Source: Halieaceae bacterium UBA3479 (GTDB lineage Bacteria; Pseudomonadota; Gammaproteobacteria; Pseudomonadales; Halieaceae). Taken from it: a stretch of DNA of 8,195 nucleotides. The DNA lies in contig DFQW01000147.1 in assembly GCA_002377985.1 (NCBI GenBank), forward strand, positions 1,753-9,947, given 5' to 3'. A model generated the notes under the pieces. That model was given only the letters and a program-made list of their open reading frames with translations, was not told where the DNA came from and did not search any database. Every line of letters begins with the position of its first letter. Position 1 is the stretch's first letter. Shown here one piece after another: positions 1-6,704 of the stretch. The position numbers and the translations under genes are program-made.

Positions 1-1592
1 CCACCCGACTTAAAGCCTTGGGTATAGCTGGCAAAAATCATCGAGTTCTCGGTTGGTGCGTACGTGATCAGCCCGCGGAAGGTAGTGTCGTCCCATTTTT
101 TGGTATCGGAGATATAGCCGTCTGTTGCGAAGCCGTAAATAAAGTAGGAGCCGAGGTAGCTATCGGGCTCGAGCACCCAGGTGCTGAAGTCCTTCTCGTC
201 CTCGGTGTATCGCAGACCCAGCTCGACGTTGAGTCGCTCAGTTAGGTCAAACCCGACATTTGCATACGCCGCCCACCCGGTGTACTTGCCTTTGATTTTG
301 CCGGACTCGGTGAGCATGCCGTCTGCGCTGGGATAAAAATCGTAGTAGTAATCACTACAGCCACTGTAAAACTCATAGCCGTAGTACTCCGGAATGTAGT
401 TTAGGTAGTACTGGCACATCAGGTTTTCTGAGCCAATGTTGGTGAACTCAGCGTCCAGGTCTTCGTCGTAGTACGACACGCCCGTATACCAGCTCAGGGG
501 GCCGTCGCCGTTTGAGGTCAGCCGCAATTCCTGCTGGAAATACTCACCGCTCTGCTGGAATTGAAAATTATTGATGGGCAGTGGTGTGCCGTCGTAGTCC
601 TCTTTGTAGTAGTAATCGTGGTCTTTGTATCCGGTGTTGGAGGTCAAGGTCGCAAAGCCGAGGTCATAATTGATAAAGAGGCCCAGCGTCAGAATGTCTG
701 CGTCGTCGCCCTCACCCTGACTAATGTCAGAGTCCAGCTCTTCGTTAGTTCCACCGAGGCGGGTATCGTCAACAATATAGTTATCGAAGGTTTCCCAGAT
801 ATCGCCGGTATCGATAGCGCGATACATCGAGCCGCTCTGGCGACGCTCTTCATACTCCACAACGGTTTGCACATTGAGTCGGTCTGTCTCAAAAGCGGTT
901 GACCAACGTACCGCCCACTTTTCGTGTTCGATTTCGTCTTTGCCAGAGAAAACGTTCTTGGCAAAGCCATCCTCGGTGGAGTAGTAGCCGGCGAGTCGCA
1001 TCGCAAAGTTATCACCCATGGGCAGGTTAATGGCCCCTTCGAAAGAGGCGCGGTCCCGCTCACCAAAGTCGATGTCGAGATGGCCGTCTCTGCTGCCAAT
1101 TTGTGCTTTGTTGGTGTGTACGCTAAAGGCACCACCGATCGAGTTGCGGCCGAACAGGAAGCCCTGCGGTCCGCGCAAAATTTCAGCGCGCTCTATATCG
1201 TAAAGACTGGTAACGACGGCGCCGTTGCGACCCTCGTAAAGATCATTCTTAAAAAAGGCCGAGGAAGGATCTCCGCCTACCCCAAAGTCCTGGGTGCGCA
1301 CGCCCCGCACACTGACGGCATCGATATAGGAATCCTGTGAGTTACCGCTGACTCCTGGCGTGTAGGAAATCAGGTCTTTCACGTCATCGAGATTGGTATC
1401 TGCGATAAAGTTGCCCGACAGTGCGGTGATCGCCAGCGGCACATCCATCACGCTTTCCTGTCGTTTTGTCGCTGTAACAACGACCTCTTCGAGGGTTTGG
1501 GCGGTGGCCACGCCGGTGGTGGTCACAGCCGCCGATACGGCCAATGGCAGGACATGTTTGCGGAACGTGTTCGTCGGTCGGGAAAAGTTCAC
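1..1592 (-). CDS. TonB-dependent outer-membrane receptor (partial, C-terminal half missing)
   Basis: This is an outer-membrane gated porin of the TonB-dependent receptor family. Such proteins import scarce substrates (siderophores, cobalamin, glycans, other organics) using energy from TonB-ExbBD. Translation from the GTG at 1592 stays open for 530 codons and runs off the left edge. Full-length relatives have roughly 700-900 residues, so about a third to a half of the barrel is missing. A Sec signal peptide is visible at residues 1-31 (basic start, hydrophobic core, ATA|Q cleavage). A TonB box LEEVVVTATKR follows at 34-44, then the plug domain with DIERAEILRGPQGFLFGRN near 132-150, then barrel strands. 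The start is chosen for its strong GGAGG Shine-Dalgarno and the signal peptide right after it. Barrel segments at 322-334, 374-380 and 393-420 are very rich in Tyr and Asp. The gene follows the sulfotransferase on the same strand after a 188 bp gap. The family call is firm; the substrate is unknown. Confidence 0.93.
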   Translation of the reverse strand, partial: MNFSRPTNTFRKHVLPLAVSAAVTTTGVATAQTLEEVVVTATKRQESVMDVPLAITALSGNFIADTNLDDVKDLISYTPGVSGNSQDSYIDAVSVRGVRTQDFGVGGDPSSAFFKNDLYEGRNGAVVTSLYDIERAEILRGPQGFLFGRNSIGGAFSVHTNKAQIGSRDGHLDIDFGERDRASFEGAINLPMGDNFAMRLAGYYSTEDGFAKNVFSGKDEIEHEKWAVRWSTAFETDRLNVQTVVEYEERRQSGSMYRAIDTGDIWETFDNYIVDDTRLGGTNEELDSDISQGEGDDADILTLGLFINYDLGFATLTSNTGYKDHDYYYKEDYDGTPLPINNFQFQQSGEYFQQELRLTSNGDGPLSWYTGVSYYDEDLDAEFTNIGSENLMCQYYLNYIPEYYGYEFYSGCSDYYYDFYPSADGMLTESGKIKGKYTGWAAYANVGFDLTERLNVELGLRYTEDEKDFSTWVLEPDSYLGSYFIYGFATDGYISDTKKWDDTTFRGLITYAPTENSMIFASYTQGFKSG

Positions 1593-1780
1593 GGTATTCC
1601 TCCAAGTGTGTCTCGTCGTTGCCCCTGTTACTGAGACTGATCCAGTGTTTTCAGTCACCAGATTAGGCGGGGCAGAAGGTAAGGTTCAGCTTGTCACTCA
1701 GAGTGTCGCGCGATCTTGACGATCTGTACAGACTACCCTCAGGGGTTATCTTGGTTATTTTTTCCGACTTCTGCAGTGGC
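1593..1780 (-). promoter_or_regulatory. Leader/intergenic region with small dyads upstream of the first receptor
   Basis: This 188 bp stretch holds no credible ORF. Visible structure: an inverted repeat GACTGA (1635-1640) / TCAGTC (1651-1656) with a 10-base loop, which would form a weak hairpin in the receptor's 5' leader; a perfect 11 bp dyad CACTC-A-GAGTG at 1695-1705; an 8 bp palindrome CTGTACAG at 1724-1731; and a direct repeat CGATCT at 1711-1716 and 1720-1725. I found no convincing -35/-10 pair and no GC-stem/poly-U terminator after the sulfotransferase. It is therefore unclear whether the receptor has its own promoter or is read through from the genes upstream. The gap is long for a simple operon joint, which favours separate control. 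Confidence 0.35.
1597..1602 (-). promoter_or_regulatory. Shine-Dalgarno site of the first receptor gene
   Basis: On the minus strand a GGAGGAA stretch lies a few bases before the GTG codon at 1592. It decides the start in favour of this non-ATG codon, because no comparable site precedes any other candidate and the encoded signal peptide begins here. Confidence 0.75.
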
Positions 1781-3361
1781 TCATTCTGCGGGGATCCCGG
1801 CGGCTGTCAGCGTGTCATGCATTGGCGTGAGCTGTTCGGCGTAGCGACGCCAGCGACCAATAGATCGGGTGTGGGCGGGTTGCCTTACCTGAACAGCACT
1901 GGCGGTAGCGACACCGCTGTCGCTCTCATGAAAATTCAGGCAGCGGTCTTCCCATTCAAGTCCCAACTGTGAGATCAGGGCGCGCGCATGGGGTTCAAGG
2001 TCGCGGGCCGCATCCTCGTAATGAATCTCGATAAAGCGCCCGGGAAACGCCTCGCGAAAGTGGGCCATGAGCTCGCGATAGCGAATGTGGTGCCGCGCCA
2101 TTTCCCGTTGCTCGTAAGAATGAAGGTAGGCGTCGGCAAACAGTTGTTTGAAGCTGGAGAAACAGGCGTCCATCGCTCCCCGTACCAGATGCACAATTTT
2201 GGCGTTGGGTAGCGCCGCGAGAATCAGCGGTAGGTGGAGATAATTCACCGGCAATTTGTCCACAAAATAAGGGGTAGTCCCCCGCATCCGGGCCGTGGTC
2301 TGTAGATAAAGTGCACCAATTTTTGCTGGATCGGATGTTGCTGCCGCCTCAAATAAACCGGGCGAAAATCGCTTACGGTCGACATACTGTGACACTCTGC
2401 GCGTTGCGAGGCCGAACTGCTGGAGCTCTCCCGCCGAGTGAACCAGCGAGTGGCTGGTGATGACGCGTTCGATGAGTGTTGTGCCAGTCCGCGGCTGTCC
2501 GAGCACAAATATGGGCGAGGGGTCTGGATCGCCGGGGGCGCAGCCTGCCAGCCAGTCTGCCGTGAAGCGCTCGCGGATCAAACCAAACAGCGCGTCTTCT
2601 TCTGCCTCATCAAATTCCACCGTCCGACGTCGGGACGCCGCACCCGCGGAGAAGGCCTCAAACGCACCGGTCCAGTCCTCGAGATCCTCGCACTCCTTGC
2701 CGATCGCGTAATAGACAAAACTCTGCGCACAGTCATTGCCGGGATACTTCGTTACCAGTGCCCGCATCTGGGCGATGTGCTGGGTGTCGGTGGCCTTGAC
2801 CGCATTGGCCAATCCCCAATGGGGCTGTGCGCTGCGCGGATCGATGCGGATAACTTCTCGGAAAACCTCGACAGCGTCGTCAATGTCGCCGTTGAAAACC
2901 AGCGCATTGGCCAGGTTCATCATGTAGGGTGTTTGCCCGGGTGCCGCGCGATTGACGGCTGCGAAGAAAGCTTTCGCGGTTTCATACTCTCCCAGCTGAT
3001 TCAGTACGGTCCCGGTGAGGTCGAGCACAGCGGGATCTGTGGGTTTGATCCTTCTGACTTCTTTGAGCGCGTCTTCTGCCAAAGCAATGCGACCCTCGCT
3101 TGCATTCAGCCGGGCCAGCTGCGCCCACGCGGCGGCATGATTGGCATCCAGTTTGAGCACCGATTTGAAGGCTCTGTGGGCCACGCGGCGCTCATCTCCC
3201 TCGACGGCGACCAGGCCGACCAGAAAATGTGCGGCTGCCATATCGGGATGCTCCGCAAGTACCTGTTGGCAGGCATTGGCGGCTATATCCAGTTGCCCCC
3301 GATTCAGCGCGTCAAACCCCTCCTGAAGGCGTCTAGCGGTCTGTTGATCAGGCGGCTTCAC
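1781..3361 (-). CDS. TPR-repeat sulfotransferase
   Basis: This cytoplasmic two-part protein (526 aa) has an N-terminal tetratricopeptide-repeat array (about residues 10-210) and a C-terminal PAPS-dependent sulfotransferase domain (about 280-526, Sulfotransfer_3 type). The clearest TPR unit is near 144-177 (NLANALVFNGDIDDAVEVF). The 5'-phosphosulfate loop is GQPRTGTTLIERVI at 288-301. A conserved FVDKLPVNY lies at 366-374. The 3'-phosphate-binding segment HLVRGAMDACFSSF is at 391-404, with candidate contacts R394 and S402/S403. The tail QVRQPAHTRSIGRWRRY (491-507) is typical of the family. The enzyme moves sulfate from PAPS to a hydroxyl acceptor; the TPR part probably binds a protein or peptide partner. 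The start is a GTG whose last two bases begin the TGA stop of the regulator upstream (GTGA overlap), pointing to translational coupling, while the separate Shine-Dalgarno is weak. The family also includes tyrosylprotein sulfotransferases, but the acceptor cannot be read from sequence. Confidence 0.92.
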   Translation of the reverse strand: MKPPDQQTARRLQEGFDALNRGQLDIAANACQQVLAEHPDMAAAHFLVGLVAVEGDERRVAHRAFKSVLKLDANHAAAWAQLARLNASEGRIALAEDALKEVRRIKPTDPAVLDLTGTVLNQLGEYETAKAFFAAVNRAAPGQTPYMMNLANALVFNGDIDDAVEVFREVIRIDPRSAQPHWGLANAVKATDTQHIAQMRALVTKYPGNDCAQSFVYYAIGKECEDLEDWTGAFEAFSAGAASRRRTVEFDEAEEDALFGLIRERFTADWLAGCAPGDPDPSPIFVLGQPRTGTTLIERVITSHSLVHSAGELQQFGLATRRVSQYVDRKRFSPGLFEAAATSDPAKIGALYLQTTARMRGTTPYFVDKLPVNYLHLPLILAALPNAKIVHLVRGAMDACFSSFKQLFADAYLHSYEQREMARHHIRYRELMAHFREAFPGRFIEIHYEDAARDLEPHARALISQLGLEWEDRCLNFHESDSGVATASAVQVRQPAHTRSIGRWRRYAEQLTPMHDTLTAAGIPAE

Positions 3362-4200
3362 GATGCGCCTAGTCGGGCGGTGTCGTGGTAGTGAGTCAGG
3401 GGGTCTTCATGCGCTTCACCCGAGTGACTGGCAATGGCGTCGACAAACAGGTAGAACAGCTCAGCCTGGGAAGAAATATCGAGCTTGGCATAGGCGTGTT
3501 TGCGGTGCAGTTTGACGGTCTCGGTGGAGATGCCCAGTTTCTCGGCCACCAGCCGAGTGCTGTGACCCAACAGCACCAGTTCGATCACCTCACGTTCACG
3601 GCGTGTTAGTAGCGACGCGCCAAAGGCACCCAGTGCTAGTTGGAGTCGCTGCCGGAAGTCAGCCTGCTCAGGGTTCGAAGTCGTTTCGTTACCCCAGTTC
3701 TTGCGCGTCAGCGCCTCTACTGCCGGGAAGATCGCTTCAAGACAGTCGACCTGGCGCTTGGAAAACCGACGGCTACCCTCAGTCATCCCCAGCGCGAGGT
3801 TAACGGAACCGTTGTGCAGTTTGATCAGCAGACCACATTCATCCTGAAATCCACATTCGTGGTACCAGGTGCGGAAGTACTCGGACTCCTTAAAGCCCTT
3901 GGGCGCCAATTTATAAAGCTGAAACACGCCGAACTGTTTATCTATTTCCAACGCCCGGTAAAAAGGATCCAGTAAGAACGGACCATTTACGTAGCGGTCA
4001 AGGGTCGTTTTACCACTGCGTGTAGGAGGCAGCGTGTATTCGATTACCGGAACCCCGGTGTCGAGATAGCGAATCAGCGAGATATCGTCGGCCTGGATCC
4101 ACTCTTTGATACCAATACTGAGCGTCTCGGCAAAATTTGGTTCGCCCAATGCGTCGGTGGCATTGGCGATAACACGAGCGAGCTGGGGCAGGGCGTTCAT
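3358..4200 (-). CDS. LuxR-family transcriptional regulator with N-terminal sensor-like domain
   Basis: This is a DNA-binding regulator of 280 aa. The C-terminal LuxR/GerE helix-turn-helix spans about 197-253: LTRREREVIELVLLGHSTR, then the recognition-helix part ISTETVKLHRKHAYAKL. The N-terminal 1-170 region looks like a GAF- or autoinducer-binding-like sensor (YVNGPFLLDPFYRA near 70-83, SEYFRTWYHECGF near 106-118). There is no receiver domain with a phospho-acceptor Asp, so it is not a typical two-component regulator. No LuxI synthase gene is in the window, so if it senses acyl-homoserine lactones it would be a solo; another small ligand is just as likely. The ATG at 4200 is the earliest possible start, because an in-frame TAA lies four codons upstream. 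No clear Shine-Dalgarno is seen. The gene overlaps the sulfotransferase downstream and is divergent from the GST-like gene, so it probably controls one or both. Confidence 0.88.
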   Translation of the reverse strand: MNALPQLARVIANATDALGEPNFAETLSIGIKEWIQADDISLIRYLDTGVPVIEYTLPPTRSGKTTLDRYVNGPFLLDPFYRALEIDKQFGVFQLYKLAPKGFKESEYFRTWYHECGFQDECGLLIKLHNGSVNLALGMTEGSRRFSKRQVDCLEAIFPAVEALTRKNWGNETTSNPEQADFRQRLQLALGAFGASLLTRREREVIELVLLGHSTRLVAEKLGISTETVKLHRKHAYAKLDISSQAELFYLFVDAIASHSGEAHEDPLTHYHDTARLGAS

Positions 4201-4363
4201 GGGACAAGCTTAGCGGTATAGCGCGGTGCGGCTCAAACGAATTACTGCATTGTGATGGTCATGCGTATGGGGTAGGCGTGAGAGAGGTGCCCGCACTTTT
4301 CATAGCTTGACGCCCCTGTCCAACAGGTTCACTTTGGCTGAACAGGGCCCACGAGTTTTTGTC
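4201..4363. promoter_or_regulatory. Divergent regulatory region between regulator and GST-like gene
   Basis: This 163 bp region separates two divergent starts. On the + side a TTGACG hexamer (4307-4312) resembles a -35 element, but the sequence 17 bp on (CACTTT) is a poor -10. Just after the TTGACG is a perfect dyad CCTGT-CCA-ACAGG (4315-4327). A second ACAGGG copy at 4342-4347 is a direct repeat of one arm and could also pair with CCCTGT at 4314-4319. These arms recall the CTGT/ACAG half-sites of LuxR-family boxes, but the 3-base spacing is not that of a classical lux box. It is a plausible operator for the adjacent regulator, by position only. Confidence 0.4.
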
Positions 4364-5284
4364 ATGACCGAAAATCAGCTGATTTTGCATCAATACGATA
4401 TTTCGCCCTTCTCCCAGAAAGCGCAAAAAATGATGGGTTTAAAGGGTCTCGACTGGTTAAGCGTTGAGATGCCGCTGATCGCACCGAAGCCCGACGTGGA
4501 GGCGCTGACCGGCGGCTATCGCGGGACGCCTGTACTGCAGGTGGGGGCGGACGTGTTTATTGACAATTGGATGATCGCGCGGGCACTGGACAGTTACGCG
4601 CGGGTAGCACCACTCAATCCCCGGGGCCCACTTGAGGCGGCCGCCGTGTATGCATGGTGTGAACGACTATTTATCCCGCTGTTGCACTCGGCATTCGCCA
4701 CCTACAAAAGCCAGTGGGAGCCTGATTTTTTGGCAGACAGAAAGCGGGTGTTCCCCGATGTCGATTTTGATTCTCTGTACATCGCGGATCCCGATCGCCG
4801 CAGCCAGGTGAGCGCGTTTCTGGGCGAAGCGGCAGCGCAATTGGGTCGCGGTGCGCCTTTTCTGGGGGGTGAGACGCCTGACAGCGGGGATGTGCATGTT
4901 TGGGGCATGGTCTGGATGATCTACAGCGCGCTGCCAGATCTGGTGCCTCTGGTAGAGCGGTATGAGGAACTCACCCGGTGGCATGTGCGTATGGAAGCCC
5001 TTGGCAGGGGGCAGCGCACCGATGTCGGCTTTCAGGTTGCATGGGATGCATTGCGCGATGGGGGTTTTCAGCCCTTGCCCGAGACGCCGATGGAAGAGCC
5101 CTTGCGAGACTGGCTGGGGGCGACGGTTGCGGTGAGCGCAGGGTCGGCTGACCGCGGCGTGGCGCGGGGCAGATTCATCGCGGTCGATCAGCACCAGGTG
5201 GTCATTGCCACGACGCCCTTGGACGGTGTCGAGGCCCATGTGTGGTTTCCCCGTTTTGGGTACCACGTTGGATTAGCGAGCTGA
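4364..5284 (+). CDS. Glutathione S-transferase-fold protein with C-terminal extension
   Basis: This is a soluble protein of 306 aa. The thioredoxin-like GST_N domain covers about 5-79, with LILHQYDISPFSQKAQ at the active-site end (SPFS at 14-17) and the cis-proline motif GTPVLQV (P56). A helical GST_C-like domain covers about 88-240, including FLGGETPDSGDVHVWGM near 166-182. About 60 extra residues follow (245-306), predicted β-rich, ending AHVWFPRFGYHV. Typical GSTs have about 200-230 residues, so the tail is an added domain. The usual Glu-Ser pair that binds the γ-glutamyl end of glutathione reads D67-N68 (IDNWMI), so glutathione use is not assured. The ATG at 4364 is chosen because the fold begins directly after it. 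An in-frame TTG at 4307 would add 19 unconserved-looking residues and coincides with a -35-like element. The Shine-Dalgarno is weak for both. The protein could be a GST, a dehalogenase/isomerase-like relative or a non-enzymatic binder. Confidence 0.82.
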   Translation: MTENQLILHQYDISPFSQKAQKMMGLKGLDWLSVEMPLIAPKPDVEALTGGYRGTPVLQVGADVFIDNWMIARALDSYARVAPLNPRGPLEAAAVYAWCERLFIPLLHSAFATYKSQWEPDFLADRKRVFPDVDFDSLYIADPDRRSQVSAFLGEAAAQLGRGAPFLGGETPDSGDVHVWGMVWMIYSALPDLVPLVERYEELTRWHVRMEALGRGQRTDVGFQVAWDALRDGGFQPLPETPMEEPLRDWLGATVAVSAGSADRGVARGRFIAVDQHQVVIATTPLDGVEAHVWFPRFGYHVGLAS

Positions 5285-5301
5285 TCTCGACCCTGGCGCT
5301 G

Positions 5302-6567
5302 TCATGTCCCGGTTTCTGTCAACTCCAGCGGGAATTGGTAGAGCGGCTCCGAACCGGTATCAGTAACGATAAAGACGTTCTCCATATGAGAGGGCCCCAG
5401 TCCACTGCCAAAATAGAGGCAGTCAATACTGATGACCATCCCCGGCTCAGCAGTGAAGCCTTCTTTAGCGCCGTGCAAACCCGTACCGGGATATCTGACC
5501 GGGCTTTCGAGCGGTACCAGACCCACAGAGTGTGCGACCACCAGTAATTTGTCAGGTGGATCCAGTTTCTTAGCGGCCGGTATATCCCGAAATTCGCAGA
5601 TTTCTGCGGTGTTGGCGCCTGCACGCAAGCGTGCAACGATGGTTTCAAACACTTCGCGCACCGCTTGATATTGATCACGATATGCTTGGGGCGCTGGGCC
5701 GATATGGGCGGTTCGATTGATATCGATCCAGAAGTTCTTATACCGTCCCTGCGTCTCGAGAATGGCGATCTCGCCGCCCACAAAGGGTCGACTTACCTCG
5801 GTGCGAAACAGATCGGGTCGAAATACCAGGTCATAAGCGCCACCGAACAACATCGGGCTGCCGGGTAGAGGGTCAACATCCCGCGAAATCATGTACTGCG
5901 CAACCTGCTTTTCGATCTCGCCCCAGGACTTACCAACGCCGAGTTGCGATAGGGTGTAAGCCATGATTTCGTCGGCTACCAGGCCGCTTTCACGCAGTAG
6001 AGACAGTTCCTCGGACGTTTTTATGGCGCGGCTGGCTAACACTACCTCCAGCGCATCCCCCCAGCTTTGGCTGGAGATGGCCTCGACTCTCATCGCCACG
6101 CGTAAATCGTCGAACAACACGCGGTTTTTAATGCCAACATGGCGGGCCAATGTCACGGCGATGGTCTGAATAATGTCGGGTTCGCAGTTGCCTTCCACCC
6201 GCTGCATCAGGGCGTTGAGCTCGATCAGCAGGTCATCGGGAAGCGCGAGGTGAGCATCTTCCGCCCGGGCGGTCTCGCAAAAATTCAGCATGTCGAAGGT
6301 AGCGATGCGCTCAAAGTGAACCGGGTACCCCCCGCGCTCAGAAACGATCAGCGAGATGATGCTCGCCTCGGGCATGATCAGCACAACGGGATAGTTTGCA
6401 TCGGTGGGAACAAAAACCGCGGCGATGGGTTCAATCAGATGCCACCCATCCATTACCGAGGCAAATCCAGAGGCGTAATAGATGTTATCAGCCGTGGTCA
6501 GCAGAGCGCCCGATGCGCCGGCCTCCTTAAGCCGTGCTCTCAGGCGCCTAATTTTCTCTTGATACAT
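5302..6567 (-). CDS. M24-family (Xaa-Pro aminopeptidase/creatinase-fold) metallohydrolase-like protein
   Basis: This is a cytoplasmic 'pita-bread' fold protein of 421 aa, a normal length for the aminopeptidase P/prolidase family. A creatinase-type N-terminal domain spans about 4-150 (RLRARLKEAGASGALLTT, then NIYYASGF), and the catalytic M24 domain spans about 185-405. Canonical enzymes bind two metals through Asp, Asp, His, Glu, Glu. Here the matching positions read E271 (ILETQG), D282 (WIDINRT), H346 (VAHSVGL), D382 (ISIDCLYF) and E396 (HMENVF). All five can still ligate metal, but the first Asp and the first Glu have exchanged identity. Activity may therefore be peptidase-like or a different hydrolase/lyase reaction, as happens in other M24 branches. 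The ATG at 6567 has a clear AGGAG site 8 bases upstream. The gene converges on the GST-like gene with a 17 bp gap and diverges from the second receptor. There is no signal peptide. Confidence 0.88.
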   Translation of the reverse strand: MYQEKIRRLRARLKEAGASGALLTTADNIYYASGFASVMDGWHLIEPIAAVFVPTDANYPVVLIMPEASIISLIVSERGGYPVHFERIATFDMLNFCETARAEDAHLALPDDLLIELNALMQRVEGNCEPDIIQTIAVTLARHVGIKNRVLFDDLRVAMRVEAISSQSWGDALEVVLASRAIKTSEELSLLRESGLVADEIMAYTLSQLGVGKSWGEIEKQVAQYMISRDVDPLPGSPMLFGGAYDLVFRPDLFRTEVSRPFVGGEIAILETQGRYKNFWIDINRTAHIGPAPQAYRDQYQAVREVFETIVARLRAGANTAEICEFRDIPAAKKLDPPDKLLVVAHSVGLVPLESPVRYPGTGLHGAKEGFTAEPGMVISIDCLYFGSGLGPSHMENVFIVTDTGSEPLYQFPLELTETGT

Positions 6568-6570
6568 TAC

Positions 6571-6577
6571 TCTCCTC
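6571..6577 (-). promoter_or_regulatory. Shine-Dalgarno site of the M24 gene
   Basis: The minus strand reads GAGGAGAGTA directly before the ATG at 6567, a near-ideal ribosome binding site. It confirms this start. A perfect GC hairpin lies immediately upstream of it. Confidence 0.75.
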
Positions 6578-6578
6578 G

Positions 6579-6595
6579 GCGCGCAGACAGCGCGC
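6579..6595. repeat. GC-rich perfect inverted repeat next to the M24 ribosome binding site
   Basis: The repeat is GCGCGC-AGACA-GCGCGC, a 6 bp all-GC stem with a 5-base loop. In the M24 transcript it would fold just before the Shine-Dalgarno and could influence translation or mRNA stability; as DNA it could be an operator. There is no U-tract after it in either direction, so it is not an intrinsic terminator. Confidence 0.45.
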
Positions 6596-6624
6596 TTGTA
6601 GGGACATTAGTTTATCAGTATTCT
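6596..6624 (+). promoter_or_regulatory. Possible sigma-70 promoter of the second receptor
   Basis: TTGTAG (6596-6601) and TATTCT (6619-6624) are separated by exactly 17 bp. They match 3 of 6 and 4 of 6 consensus bases. Transcription from here would give a leader of about 85 bases before the ATG at 6716. The match is modest and rests on spacing and position. Confidence 0.3.
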
Positions 6625-6704
6625 GAAACTTCTTGGCGTTCAGCGAGCGGGGATAGCCTCGTCACCGCTGTTGTTAGCGCCGCAATACATTAAAAAAATA
6701 CAAT

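Noticed and set aside
561..1340. Open frames on both strands within the left receptor (for example 561-902, 689-1135, 924-1340)
   Set aside because: The receptor frame runs unbroken through this region with signal peptide, TonB box and plug; the others are shadows.
1734..1746. Terminator after the sulfotransferase (ACCC-TCAG-GGGT)
   Set aside because: The stem is only 4 bp and has no following U-tract on the minus strand.
2438..3391. Long + strand open frame of 317 codons
   Set aside because: It is the antisense of the TPR-sulfotransferase, whose motifs are clear; the + product is rich in Cys/Gly/Arg without recognisable domains.
4307..4363. TTG at 4307 as the start of the GST-like gene (19 extra residues)
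   Set aside because: The GST fold begins right after the ATG at 4364, the extra residues do not look like domain sequence, and the TTG lies in a -35-like TTGACG with a dyad behind it.
4667..5266. 199-codon minus-strand frame antisense to the GST-like gene
   Set aside because: No domain features; it is explained by the high GC of the real gene on the other strand.
5265..5345. Bidirectional terminator between the convergent GST-like and M24 genes
   Set aside because: No stem with flanking A/T tracts is visible; only a 3 bp GAG/CTC pairing occurs near the stop codons.
5302..6567. Identification of the M24 gene as the DMSP lyase DddP
   Set aside because: Only the fold is shared. The region around E271-D282 keeps the ordinary M24 spacing and lacks the extra Asp arrangement I recall for DddP, so no such name is justified.
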